From NCBI RefSeq assembly GCF_004349145.1, contig NZ_SMFO01000012.1, forward strand, positions 25,572 through 89,571: 64,000 nucleotides of DNA. Direction: 5' to 3'. Below the pieces are notes generated by a model, which made no database searches, had not been told where the DNA came from, and saw only the letters and a list, made by a program, of their open reading frames with translations. Positions 43,205 to 51,048 of the stretch are shown piece after piece (the first letter of the stretch is position 1; the number at the start of each line of letters is the position of its first letter). The stretch is from Flavobacterium hiemivividum. GTDB lineage: Bacteria; Bacteroidota; Bacteroidia; Flavobacteriales; Flavobacteriaceae. The translations under genes were made by a program, and so were the position numbers.

Positions 43205-44401
43205 TTGAATACTGATTTCATAAAATACCAGGCACAAACTTCTCCGTATCCCTTGGGTATGGAAGTATCCTATGCCAAAGGCTCTTATATCTACGACACT
43301 AACAATAAAAAATACCTGGATTTTGTGGCAGGAGTTTCGGCTTGTACGCTAGGTCACCAACCCGCAAGAGTAAACCAGGCCATCAAAGATCAGCTGGATA
43401 AATATTCACATGTAATGGTTTACGGAGAATATTCCCAAAGCCCAGCCGTGGAATATTGCAAACTACTTGCCTCCCTCCTACCGGCACCATTAGACAAGAC
43501 CTACCTCGTTAACTCAGGAACTGAAGCCATTGAAGGCGCACTAAAGTTAGCTCGACGCGTAACTGGTCGAAGTCAATTGATTTCTTGTCACAATGCTTAT
43601 CATGGAAATACTATGGGCTCGATGAGTATCATGGGTTTTGAAGAACGAAAACAAATCTTTCGTCCATTGATTCCTGACGTAGATTTCATTACCTTTAATA
43701 ATGAAGCCGATTTAGAAAAAATCACAACTAAAACCGCTGGAATTGTTTTAGAGACAATTCAAGGTGGAGCTGGATTTATACAACCACATAATGACTTTCT
43801 AAAAAAAGTTAGAAAACGCTGTTCTGAAGTTGGAGCCCTTATGATACTAGACGAAATCCAACCGGGTTTTGGACGAACAGGAACACTTTTTGGATTCCAG
43901 AATTATGATGTCGTTCCTGATGTTATTGTTATGGGTAAAGGAATGGGAGGCGGAATGCCTGTAGGCGCTTTTACAGCTTCGGCGGCAATGATGGATTTAT
44001 TGAGCGATAATCCAAAACTGGGACATATTACGACTTTTGGTGGGCATCCTGTCATTGCGTCAGCCTGTTTGGCGACTTTGAAAGAAATTACTGAGACCGA
44101 TCTAATGGCCCAAACTCTAGAGAAAGAAAAATTATTTAAATCACTTTTGGTACACCCTTTGATACAAGAAATTCGAGGAAAAGGGTTAATGCTAGCAGCT
44201 ATGACAAGCAGTGCAGCAATAACTAATGAAGTGATTTTAAAATGTCAAGACAAAGGACTTATTTTATTCTGGTTACTATTTGAAGGATGTGCGATAAGAA
44301 TTACGCCGCCACTTACAATTTCAGAAGATGAAATACGTGAAGGCTGCGCAATAATGCTAGAAGTAATGGATGAAGTACTATTGTCGAATCAAATTGATTA
44401 A
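43205..44401 (+). CDS. Class III PLP-dependent aminotransferase (ArgD-like)
   Basis: The 398-residue enzyme has the acetylornithine aminotransferase fold. The PLP lysine is Lys244 in VMGKGMGGGMPVG, LMILDEIQPGFGRTG is the conserved cofactor stretch, and YLVNSGTEAIEGALKLAR binds the phosphate. No arg genes are adjacent, so the substrate is uncertain. The start is TTG; homologous spacing supports it, although a TAnnTTTG match (43200-43207) overlaps the TTG. It probably shares a transcript with the OstA-like gene. Confidence 0.9.
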   Translation: MNTDFIKYQAQTSPYPLGMEVSYAKGSYIYDTNNKKYLDFVAGVSACTLGHQPARVNQAIKDQLDKYSHVMVYGEYSQSPAVEYCKLLASLLPAPLDKTYLVNSGTEAIEGALKLARRVTGRSQLISCHNAYHGNTMGSMSIMGFEERKQIFRPLIPDVDFITFNNEADLEKITTKTAGIVLETIQGGAGFIQPHNDFLKKVRKRCSEVGALMILDEIQPGFGRTGTLFGFQNYDVVPDVIVMGKGMGGGMPVGAFTASAAMMDLLSDNPKLGHITTFGGHPVIASACLATLKEITETDLMAQTLEKEKLFKSLLVHPLIQEIRGKGLMLAAMTSSAAITNEVILKCQDKGLILFWLLFEGCAIRITPPLTISEDEIREGCAIMLEVMDEVLLSNQID

Positions 44402-44532
44402 CATAATATAATAGCATATAAATAATAAATTTATTTTTTGTTAATTAAATTGTTCACAACAATTCTGAATTTTCTTCGCAACAAAAGTAAGGATGCCTAA
44501 TTTTAAATAGGCCAAATTCTAAAAAACAAAGT

Positions 44533-45927
44533 ATGCAATTAAGCAACGAAGAAGAAGACTATAACTTATCTCTTTCAAAATTTGAGTCTATGTTGAAAAC
44601 CAACAAAGTTCTCTTTTTTGACTCCGAGGAATTTGAAGAAATCATTCTTCATTATCTGGATATGGGTAAGGCCGCACTGGCAAAAAAAGCACTAAAGCTT
44701 GCACTGGATCAACACCCAAAATCAACTGGATTGAAGTTGGTTCAAGTAGAAATGCTCGTGTACGATGATAAACTGGAAATAGCTGAGAAATTACTCAATG
44801 AGCTATATGCCATCGAACCTACAAATGAAGAAATTTTTATTCAAAAAGCCAATATCTACTCTAAAAGAGACCAACACGAGAAGGCTGTTGAATTTCTAAA
44901 TACCGCTCTGAAATATACTGATGATTATGCCGATGTGTATAATTTAATTGGGATGGAATATCTATTTATGGATAATCTGGAAATGGCAAAGCAAAGTTTT
45001 ATCAAGTGTTTAGAAGAAGATCTTGATGATCAATCGGCACTTTATAATGTAGTATATTGTTTCGAATTTTTAGATCAAAATTTAGATGCGATTGCCTATT
45101 TGAATAAATACATCGATAAGAATCCCTACAGCGAAATAGCTTGGCATCAAATGGGGCGTTTGTATTATGGAGTTAAAGATTATGAAAACGCCATTCGCGC
45201 CTTTGATTATGCTACCTTAATCGATGACGAATTCCTTGGTGCATTCATGGAAAAAGCAAAAGCTTTTGAGCGATTAAAAAAATATGAAGAGGCAATAGAA
45301 AGCTACAGCCGTACTATAGAGTTAGACGATGCCACTAGTTATGCTTTGCTTCGAATAGGAAAATGCCATGAAAAACTGGGCAATAAAGTACTAGCCCTAA
45401 AATTTTTCGATCAAACAGTTCATGAAGATCCTTTATTAGACAAAGGATGGATTGCGATCACTGATTTTTACATCCGCCAAAAGAACTATCAAAAAGCCTT
45501 GTTTTATGTCAATAAGGCCTTAGCAATTGACAACCAGAACCGTTTGTACTGGAAGCGTTTTGCCACTATCAACAAACACATGGACCTATTTGAAGAAGCT
45601 GAATTTGGTTTTAGAAAAGCGGTTGAGTTTGGTGATCATGAATTAGACACATGGTTATTTTGGGTGGACATTCTACAGTTCTTAGGTGAGTTTGAAAGCG
45701 CTATTCAAACCTTGTTACAAGCATCTGAATATTATCCTGAGGAAAATGAAGTAGAATACCGTTTAGCGGGATTGTACTTTATGATTCAAGACAATACAAA
45801 AGCAAAGTTCCATTTGAGTAATGGCTTGCGATTGAACTTTGATAATTATATTATTCTCGAAGATTTATTTCCTGTCGTTTGGATCAAAAAGATGGTACAA
45901 AATTACATTGCAAAATATAAAAAATAA
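44533..45927 (+). CDS. TPR-repeat protein
   Basis: The 464-residue protein consists of about a dozen tetratricopeptide repeats (for example YSKRDQHEKAVEFLNTALKY and MGRLYYGVKDYENAIRAFDYA). It has no signal peptide, so it is probably a cytoplasmic scaffold. The N-terminal 40 residues are acidic. Partners are unknown. It is 2 nt upstream of aroE, so the two are cotranscribed. Confidence 0.9.
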   Translation: MQLSNEEEDYNLSLSKFESMLKTNKVLFFDSEEFEEIILHYLDMGKAALAKKALKLALDQHPKSTGLKLVQVEMLVYDDKLEIAEKLLNELYAIEPTNEEIFIQKANIYSKRDQHEKAVEFLNTALKYTDDYADVYNLIGMEYLFMDNLEMAKQSFIKCLEEDLDDQSALYNVVYCFEFLDQNLDAIAYLNKYIDKNPYSEIAWHQMGRLYYGVKDYENAIRAFDYATLIDDEFLGAFMEKAKAFERLKKYEEAIESYSRTIELDDATSYALLRIGKCHEKLGNKVLALKFFDQTVHEDPLLDKGWIAITDFYIRQKNYQKALFYVNKALAIDNQNRLYWKRFATINKHMDLFEEAEFGFRKAVEFGDHELDTWLFWVDILQFLGEFESAIQTLLQASEYYPEENEVEYRLAGLYFMIQDNTKAKFHLSNGLRLNFDNYIILEDLFPVVWIKKMVQNYIAKYKK

Positions 45928-45929
45928 AA

Positions 45930-46682
45930 ATGTTAGAGAACGCTAGAAAACGCTTTGGTTTATTGGGTCGAAATATTAGCTATTCTTTTTCGAAAGGCTA
46001 TTTCATTGATAAATTCAACAATGAGAATTTTGAAGGTTGTACATACGAAAATTTTGATGTTCAAGACATCGCAAAATTTGGAGAAATTATAAAAAACAAC
46101 TCCGATTTAAAAGGAGTTAATGTTACTATTCCGTATAAGGAAGCTGTACTTCCTTTTTTAAGTAAATTATCAAAAAAAGCAGCTCTTATTGGAGCTGTAA
46201 ACACCATAAAAGTCACAAAAAAAGGAAAGTTAAAAGGTTATAATACGGATTACTACGGCTTCAAGAAAGCACTAAAACCTTTATTGCAGAAACATCATAA
46301 AAACGCACTGATCCTAGGAACTGGAGGCGCTTCAAAGGCCGTTGCTTTTGCTTTGCATGAATTAGGTATTGAATATACATTTGTTTCTAGAGAAGCCAAA
46401 GAAATCGCTGTTTCTTATGATCAAATCGATGCGAGTACTTTCGATAATTACCATATTATAATAAATACCTCCCCAGTAGGAACAAGCCCAGATATTGAAT
46501 CATCACCCGCAATTCCGTACGAATACTTCACCGAAAGACACATCGCTTTTGACCTGATTTACAATCCTGCAGAAACGCAGTTTCTTAAAAAGGCAAAAAA
46601 ACAAGGTGCCCAAATTAAAAATGGCTATGAAATGCTTGTGTACCAAGCGGAAAAAGCATGGAAGATTTGGAATAAAGAATAA
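45930..46682 (+). CDS. aroE: Shikimate dehydrogenase
   Basis: The 250-residue NADP-dependent enzyme reduces 3-dehydroshikimate to shikimate. GLLGRNISYSFSKGYF binds the substrate, GVNVTIPYKEAVLPF carries the catalytic Lys, NTDYYGF the conserved Asp, and ALILGTGGASKAVAFAL is the nucleotide loop. INTSPVGTSP and NGYEMLVYQAEKAW are also typical. A terminator follows. Confidence 0.96.
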   Translation: MLENARKRFGLLGRNISYSFSKGYFIDKFNNENFEGCTYENFDVQDIAKFGEIIKNNSDLKGVNVTIPYKEAVLPFLSKLSKKAALIGAVNTIKVTKKGKLKGYNTDYYGFKKALKPLLQKHHKNALILGTGGASKAVAFALHELGIEYTFVSREAKEIAVSYDQIDASTFDNYHIIINTSPVGTSPDIESSPAIPYEYFTERHIAFDLIYNPAETQFLKKAKKQGAQIKNGYEMLVYQAEKAWKIWNKE

Positions 46683-46704
46683 GTAGAACACTAATTACAT
46701 AATG

Positions 46705-46758
46705 ACAATCCTTTATTAAATAGAATCACCTCGGTAATTCCATTTAATAAAGGATTGT
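46705..46758 (+). terminator. Terminator after aroE
   Basis: ACAATCCTTTATTAAAT (46705-46721) pairs exactly with its complement (46742-46758), with TTTTTA after it. The long stem with a moderate T-tract fits termination after aroE. Confidence 0.75.
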
Positions 46759-46814
46759 TTTTATATAAAGAGCGACATCCGTGAGGGTGCCGCTTTCAAT
46801 GTTTTGTCACTGTT

Positions 46815-47101
46815 TTAATATTCTTATGGATAATCTTGCCTGCCAATGATTGCCATTATTTCTATTTCATCAGCATTAATTTATAAAAAATGGTGTCAAC
46901 ACCACAAACACAATATCTATAACCGTCACGGTAACGAATTGCATTTGGAAATGATTACGGATTTGAAGCGATTTTATCAAAACAATCTTGCATCATAATA
47001 AAATACTTATCTGCCTGATTTAAACCAAATTTTGCTATTCCATATTCGTATATTCTTAACAAATCTTCTTTTGCTAATTCATTTAAATGATAGCTATACA
47101 T
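46815..47101 (-). pseudogene. Broken RelE/ParE-family toxin gene
   Basis: From the ATG at 47101 the frame reads MYSYHLNELAKEDLLRIYEY and then FGLNQADKYF, a RelE/ParE toxin N-terminus. A TAA follows after DKIASNP. The frame continues as SFPNAIRYRDGYRYC and CGVDTIFYKL, then needs a +1 shift to read NADEIEIMAIIGRQDYP, where another TAA precedes EY and the final stop at 46815. Two nonsense changes and one frameshift make it inactive. Its start overlaps the antitoxin stop by 8 nt, the usual toxin-antitoxin coupling. Confidence 0.85.
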
Positions 47102-47336
47102 TTAATTTCTTTTTGAATTCTGCTAACATTTCTTCTCTTGTTTGTTTTTTAGCAAATCCACTTTTCTCGGCTTTATCTAACTTCATGCGAACAAATTCAA
47201 CATATTCATCACGTTCTCGTGCTTGCTTAATTAGATAATTAACCGCTTCACTTTTACTAGTAAATTCTTCGTTGGCAACTTGTTGTTTTAACCATTCATC
47301 ATTTTGATTGGCTAAAGTGATACTTTGTCTTGACAT
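47094..47336 (-). CDS. ParD-type antitoxin
   Basis: The 80-residue protein has the CopG/ParD N-terminal ribbon-helix-helix (RQSITLANQNDEWLKQQV and FTSKSEAVNYLIKQARERD) and an acidic-basic C-terminal tail that would wrap the toxin. It is intact, although its partner toxin is a pseudogene. It is preceded by a perfect 18-bp palindrome overlapping a -7-like box, so autorepression is probably still working. Confidence 0.9.
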   Translation of the reverse strand: MSRQSITLANQNDEWLKQQVANEEFTSKSEAVNYLIKQARERDEYVEFVRMKLDKAEKSGFAKKQTREEMLAEFKKKLNV

Positions 47337-47351
47337 AATTGAAATGTTTAG

Positions 47352-47369
47352 TGGTGTAAATTTACACCA
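47352..47369. promoter_or_regulatory. Operator of the ParD antitoxin
   Basis: TGGTGTAAATTTACACCA is a perfect 18-bp palindrome 15 nt upstream of the antitoxin ATG. Its centre reads TAAATTTA on the minus strand, one base from TAnnTTTG and 20 nt from the start codon, so repressor and RNA polymerase would compete. Binding by ParD is inferred. Confidence 0.75.
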
Positions 47370-47403
47370 AAAAGTGCAATTTTCAAAATCCTAAAAACAC
47401 ATA

Positions 47404-47563
47404 TTATAGCTTGAAGACGACCCGATTTTTCAAATTCCACATACAATTCAACATCCATATTTCCCTGATAATCATATTTATAATGCGTTTATTCTCAAAT
47501 GAAAATCTTTCGTCCTGCTTCGGTGGGACTTTTTCATTTCTATCAATATATTTACTCATCAAT
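47404..47563 (-). other. Possible frameshifted gene fragment
   Basis: The minus strand opens with MSKYIDRNEKVPPKQDERFSF and then ENKRI. After a shift of frame near 47480 it reads YDYQGNMDVELYVEFEKSGRLQAI, which looks coding (acidic, alternating strands), whereas the original frame turns into a Met/Ile/Asn-rich string. It could be the remains of a small gene; I do not recognise a family. It lies in the 458-nt gap between parD and the DUF349 gene, which also holds the palindromic element at 47578. Confidence 0.3.
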
Positions 47564-47577
47564 GAACCACTAAACGC

Positions 47578-47676
47578 TAGCCCTGATAGTAGCGGCATCC
47601 TTTTTCTCCTTCCTTTAGTTCAGGATACTGAACTAAACTAAGGAGAAAAAGATATAGCGAATAGCAGGAAATTGCT
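47578..47676 (-). repeat. Palindromic intergenic element, copy B
   Basis: CTTTTTCTCCTT (47600-47611) pairs with 47640-47651, and inside it TTTAGTTCAG (47614-47623) pairs with 47628-47637 around a GATA loop. Read on the minus strand, the flanks AGCAATTTCCTGCTATTCGC and GGATGCCGCTACTATCAGGG match copy A (24964-25050) closely, while the inner stem is different. It sits 119 nt upstream of the DUF349 gene. Confidence 0.75.
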
Positions 47677-47794
47677 TCAAAAAAAGCAAATCACTAAGCT
47701 AAAACGACTATAAATAAGGCAATTATTTTGTATTTTAACATTCCTTTACTATCTTTCGTTTTCGATAAAATAGGAACCTTAAACATTTAAAAAA

Positions 47795-49807
47795 ATGTTA
47801 GAAGAAAAGAATGACAACCTGCCAACAGCAGATGGAAATGTACCAAATGATTCAAATGAATCTATTCAACTAGAGAGCGTAATTACAGAAAACGAAGCGA
47901 CTACCGCAGAAACAGCGGAGGCTACAGCAGAAAATACTGCCGAGACCACTGAAGAAGAAGTGGTTACCGCAGATGTTGAAACTGAGCATGTAAATCAAAA
48001 AGCTTTAAATTCAATAGATGATTCTAATGCTGAAGAAAGTGAAGACGAGACTTTAAAAGACCGTCACCACATCCCGATGCAAGATTATGACACATTGTCG
48101 ATGGAGCAACTTGTAGATGAACTTCTAATTCTGGTTGCAAACGACAAGGTAATGTCAGTAAAAGAGCATGTAGAAGAAATAAAAAAAGCTTTTTTAGCCA
48201 AGTACAACCATTTTATCGAAGAGAAAAAAGAGGAATACCACACTGAAAATCCTGATACAACCGAAGATTTTCAATACCATTTCCCTTTAAAAGTAAAATT
48301 TGATCAATCCTACTCTACTTACAGAGATAATAAAAATACTCATTTCAAGAGTTTGCAAACTAACTTGAAATCGAATTTAGAAAATCGATTAGCCATTGTT
48401 GAAGAATTAAAAGAGCTGATTAATCCGCAGGAAAACATTAAAGACACCTTAAAACATTTTAATGAGTTAAGAGAAAGATGGAAAAATGCAGGTTCGATTC
48501 CGAAGGACAAATACAACCACGTATGGAATAATTACCATTTTCATGTGGAGAATTTCTATGATTACTTGCATTTAGATCGTGAAGCGAGAGACTTAGATTT
48601 CAAGCACAATCTAGAACAAAAGCAAAAAATTGTTGCGCGAGTTGAAGAGTTAGTGAACGAAGCTGATGTAAATAAAGCTTTTAGAGAATTACAAGATCTC
48701 CATAAAATCTGGAAAGAAGATATAGGTCCAGTTTCTAAAGAACATCGCGATGCCATTTGGAATCAATTTAGTGATCTAACAAAAAAAATGCACGACAAGC
48801 GTGAGGTTTTATTTGAAAAATTAAGAGGCACTGAACTAGAAAACCTAGAAAAGAAAAAAGAGATTATTGCCGCAATTGAAGTTTTGGCTACTGTAAAAGT
48901 AAACAGTCATTCGCAATGGCTTGCTCAAATTGAAAAAGTGGAAGCCTTAAGAGCTGCTTTTTTCGCAGCAGGGAAAGTTCCTTCAGATGTAAATGAAGAA
49001 ACTTGGGGAGCATTTAAATTAGCCGTTAGAAATTTTAATTCTTTTAAAAACTCTTTCTATAAAGATATTAAAAGAGAACAAAATGAGAATTTAGAGAAGA
49101 AAAACGCGCTTGTCGCTAAAGCACAACAATTACAGGAAAGCACTGACTATACTGCTACTACCCCAATCATGAAGAAAATTCAAGAGGAATGGAAACAAAT
49201 AGGTCATGTCCCAAGAAAATACTCTGATAAAATCTGGAAAGAGTTTAAAGATGCTTGCAACAATTATTTCAATAAATTAAAAGAGCAAAAAGACGAACAT
49301 AACGCTGAAGAAATAGAAGCTTTTGATAAAAAGAAGTCTTATCTAGAGACCTTGCGTGAATACCAATTGACAGGCGATCATAAAACCGATTTGGATGCTA
49401 TAAAATTGCATATCGAAACGTGGAAAAACTTTGGAAAAGTCCCTTTTCCAAGAAGACATATTGAAGGGAAATTCAATAAAATCCTGGATGCCTTATTTGA
49501 TAAATTGAGTTTAAGTAAAAAAGACACTGATCTTTTGCGCTTTACAAATAGAATTGAAGGTTTATCTGAAAATAACGATACTCGAAAGATTGAAAGCGAA
49601 AAGATTTTCTTGATGCGTAAGATTGATGAAGTGAATAATGAAATCTTGCAATTAGAAAATAACATTCAGTTTTTTACAAACACTAGAAATGCAAAAAAAG
49701 AAAATTCAATCGTATTAGAAGTCAGAAAAAATATTGCTATTCATAAAGAAAGCTTAGACGGCTGGAAAGAAAAACTAAAGCAATTGCGAAACTTGAAAAT
49801 AGAATAA
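47795..49807 (+). CDS. DUF349 repeat protein
   Basis: The 670-residue protein begins with a disordered acidic Thr/Glu/Ala-rich segment (about 1-85), followed by a long helical region with several DUF349 repeats of about 70 residues, each containing a W-K-x-x-G-x-[IV]-P or similar core (RERWKNAGSIPKDKYNHVW, EEWKQIGHVPRKYSDKIWKEF). The C-terminus is coiled coil. Function is unknown; it is probably a cytoplasmic structural or RNA-binding protein. It is a single-gene unit with a terminator. Confidence 0.9.
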   Translation: MLEEKNDNLPTADGNVPNDSNESIQLESVITENEATTAETAEATAENTAETTEEEVVTADVETEHVNQKALNSIDDSNAEESEDETLKDRHHIPMQDYDTLSMEQLVDELLILVANDKVMSVKEHVEEIKKAFLAKYNHFIEEKKEEYHTENPDTTEDFQYHFPLKVKFDQSYSTYRDNKNTHFKSLQTNLKSNLENRLAIVEELKELINPQENIKDTLKHFNELRERWKNAGSIPKDKYNHVWNNYHFHVENFYDYLHLDREARDLDFKHNLEQKQKIVARVEELVNEADVNKAFRELQDLHKIWKEDIGPVSKEHRDAIWNQFSDLTKKMHDKREVLFEKLRGTELENLEKKKEIIAAIEVLATVKVNSHSQWLAQIEKVEALRAAFFAAGKVPSDVNEETWGAFKLAVRNFNSFKNSFYKDIKREQNENLEKKNALVAKAQQLQESTDYTATTPIMKKIQEEWKQIGHVPRKYSDKIWKEFKDACNNYFNKLKEQKDEHNAEEIEAFDKKKSYLETLREYQLTGDHKTDLDAIKLHIETWKNFGKVPFPRRHIEGKFNKILDALFDKLSLSKKDTDLLRFTNRIEGLSENNDTRKIESEKIFLMRKIDEVNNEILQLENNIQFFTNTRNAKKENSIVLEVRKNIAIHKESLDGWKEKLKQLRNLKIE

Positions 49808-49833
49808 TTTTTTTAATTCGTAATCAAGATACT

Positions 49834-49866
49834 AAACCTCAAACAGTAAATGTTCGAGGTTTTTTT
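49834..49866 (+). terminator. Terminator after the DUF349 gene
   Basis: AAACCTC (49834-49840) pairs with GAGGTTT (49856-49862), followed by T. Confidence 0.8.
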
Positions 49867-49934
49867 ATAAAATGATTTTAAACTATTTAACCTTCATTAA
49901 CACTAAATAATTTTAGAAACTCAATGTTAAGCTC

Positions 49935-49942
49935 TATATTTA
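49935..49942 (+). promoter_or_regulatory. Probable -7 box 4 nt before the ATG at 49947
   Basis: TATATTTA differs from TAnnTTTG in the last base and is separated from the ATG by four bases (CCGC). This is the same arrangement as at pyrE and the helicase gene. Confidence 0.4.
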
Positions 49943-49946
49943 CCGC

Positions 49947-50294
49947 ATGAATTGGATAAGGAAAACCATATTTATTATGGGGCTTTCATTAGTTTTATTG
50001 TTTGCTTTTAATGCAGATAAATCTCTGGGTCATTCCATCGAAATAGAAAAATCAGTTTCCGTTTTTTCGTCTGATAACATCCACACTTCCGCTTTCATTC
50101 AGCCGCAGATTAGCAATATATTTGTTGTACTTCAAAAAACTTCCAATTCCTCACTTTTAAAATATCTGGATAGTTTCTTGACTGCAATTCCAGATTTTAA
50201 AATTAAAACCCTCTTTAATCGTTTTGCAAATCAAGACATCAATCGATGTGAAATGGTTTCACTACTATTATTTCCCTATCATTCTTTTTGGTAA
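49947..50294 (+). CDS. Hypothetical exported or anchored small protein
   Basis: The 115-residue protein has a basic tip and a hydrophobic segment (about residues 7-22), a signal peptide or anchor ending near FNADKSLGHS. The rest is a Ser/Phe-rich polar region ending in LLLFPYHSFW. No family recognised. It lies between two terminators with a box-like element just before its ATG, consistent with an independent small gene. Confidence 0.55.
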   Translation: MNWIRKTIFIMGLSLVLLFAFNADKSLGHSIEIEKSVSVFSSDNIHTSAFIQPQISNIFVVLQKTSNSSLLKYLDSFLTAIPDFKIKTLFNRFANQDINRCEMVSLLLFPYHSFW

Positions 50295-50443
50295 TTTAAA
50301 ATCTCAAATAATTATACAAGCACAGTTAATACTTAAACTGGTTTGTTATTAGAGGGCCTGTTTTTCGTCCTTTATCGAATTGCTATCTTTTGATAGACAA
50401 TTCAAATTATCTTGTTATATAAATCACTAAAAAAATAAAAAAA

Positions 50444-50917
50444 ATGGACACATCCGTAATCATAATAGGCATTGTAGTAACATTACTATTCGCTATACCT
50501 TTCTACTATTCCGCAAGATCTTCATCAGTTAATAAATCAAAAATCAAATCTATAAAAGATCAATTCAGTCAAAATGGTCATTTCAACTTTGAGGTAACAG
50601 AAACTCTAAATAAAAAAGTATTGGCTTTAGACGAAAAAAACAAAGGTTTCCTATTAATGGATTTCAATTCTAAACCAGAAATCGTTTCTTTTGTGAATTT
50701 AAATGATATTCTATCCAGTAAATTAGTAGTAACTACTGAAAACAAAACTAATACAACTAATAGAATCGAATTGGAATTTAATTATAAAGAGAATAAAAAA
50801 GCAGCAACTGCTTTGTTTTATAAAATTGAGAACGATCAACTTGGACAGATTCGTTTGCATGAAGATCATCAACTAGCAAAAAAATGGAAAGACAAAATTG
50901 ACAATTGTATTTCCTAA
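50444..50917 (+). CDS. Hypothetical membrane-anchored protein
   Basis: The 157-residue protein starts with one membrane helix (about residues 4-22, IIIGIVVTLLFAIPFYYSA) followed by a soluble domain that looks like an alternating beta/alpha fold (KKVLALDEKNKGFLLMDF, NRIELEFNYKENKKAATALF). I recognise no family. A terminator follows 23 nt after the stop, so it is a single-gene unit. Confidence 0.7.
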   Translation: MDTSVIIIGIVVTLLFAIPFYYSARSSSVNKSKIKSIKDQFSQNGHFNFEVTETLNKKVLALDEKNKGFLLMDFNSKPEIVSFVNLNDILSSKLVVTTENKTNTTNRIELEFNYKENKKAATALFYKIENDQLGQIRLHEDHQLAKKWKDKIDNCIS

Positions 50918-50940
50918 TTATAACTAATTAATATTCAATG

Positions 50941-50969
50941 AAAGAGGCTCAAAAAAGCCTCTTTTTTTT
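50941..50969 (+). terminator. Terminator upstream of hemN
   Basis: AAAGAGGCT (50941-50949) pairs with AGCCTCTTT (50956-50964), followed by T. The hemN regulatory site starts 15 nt later. Confidence 0.88.
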
Positions 50970-50983
50970 ATGTTTTTTTTAAT

Positions 50984-50997
50984 ATGATAATTATCAT
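50984..50997. promoter_or_regulatory. CRP/FNR-type operator upstream of hemN
   Basis: ATGATAATTATCAT is a perfect 14-bp palindrome of the FNR-box type (TGA...TCA). Its centre, 50990.5, is 36.5 bp from the last base of the -7 box TACTTTTG, the same distance as at ccoS and ccoI. This matches class II activation close to -41.5. The likely ligand protein is the CRP/FNR homologue at 61422. Confidence 0.75.
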
Positions 50998-51019
50998 TTT
51001 AAATATTTAGCCTTAGTAT

Positions 51020-51027
51020 TACTTTTG
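51020..51027 (+). promoter_or_regulatory. -7 promoter box of hemN
   Basis: TACTTTTG is an exact TAnnTTTG match, 21 nt before the hemN ATG. No -33 element is visible, as expected for an activator-dependent promoter. Confidence 0.7.
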
Positions 51028-51048
51028 ATTAATGAAAATTGATATCTC

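Noticed and set aside
47032..47238. 68-codon plus-strand ORF over the antitoxin and toxin
   Set aside because: Antisense to the clear ParD-type frame, with no recognisable domain.
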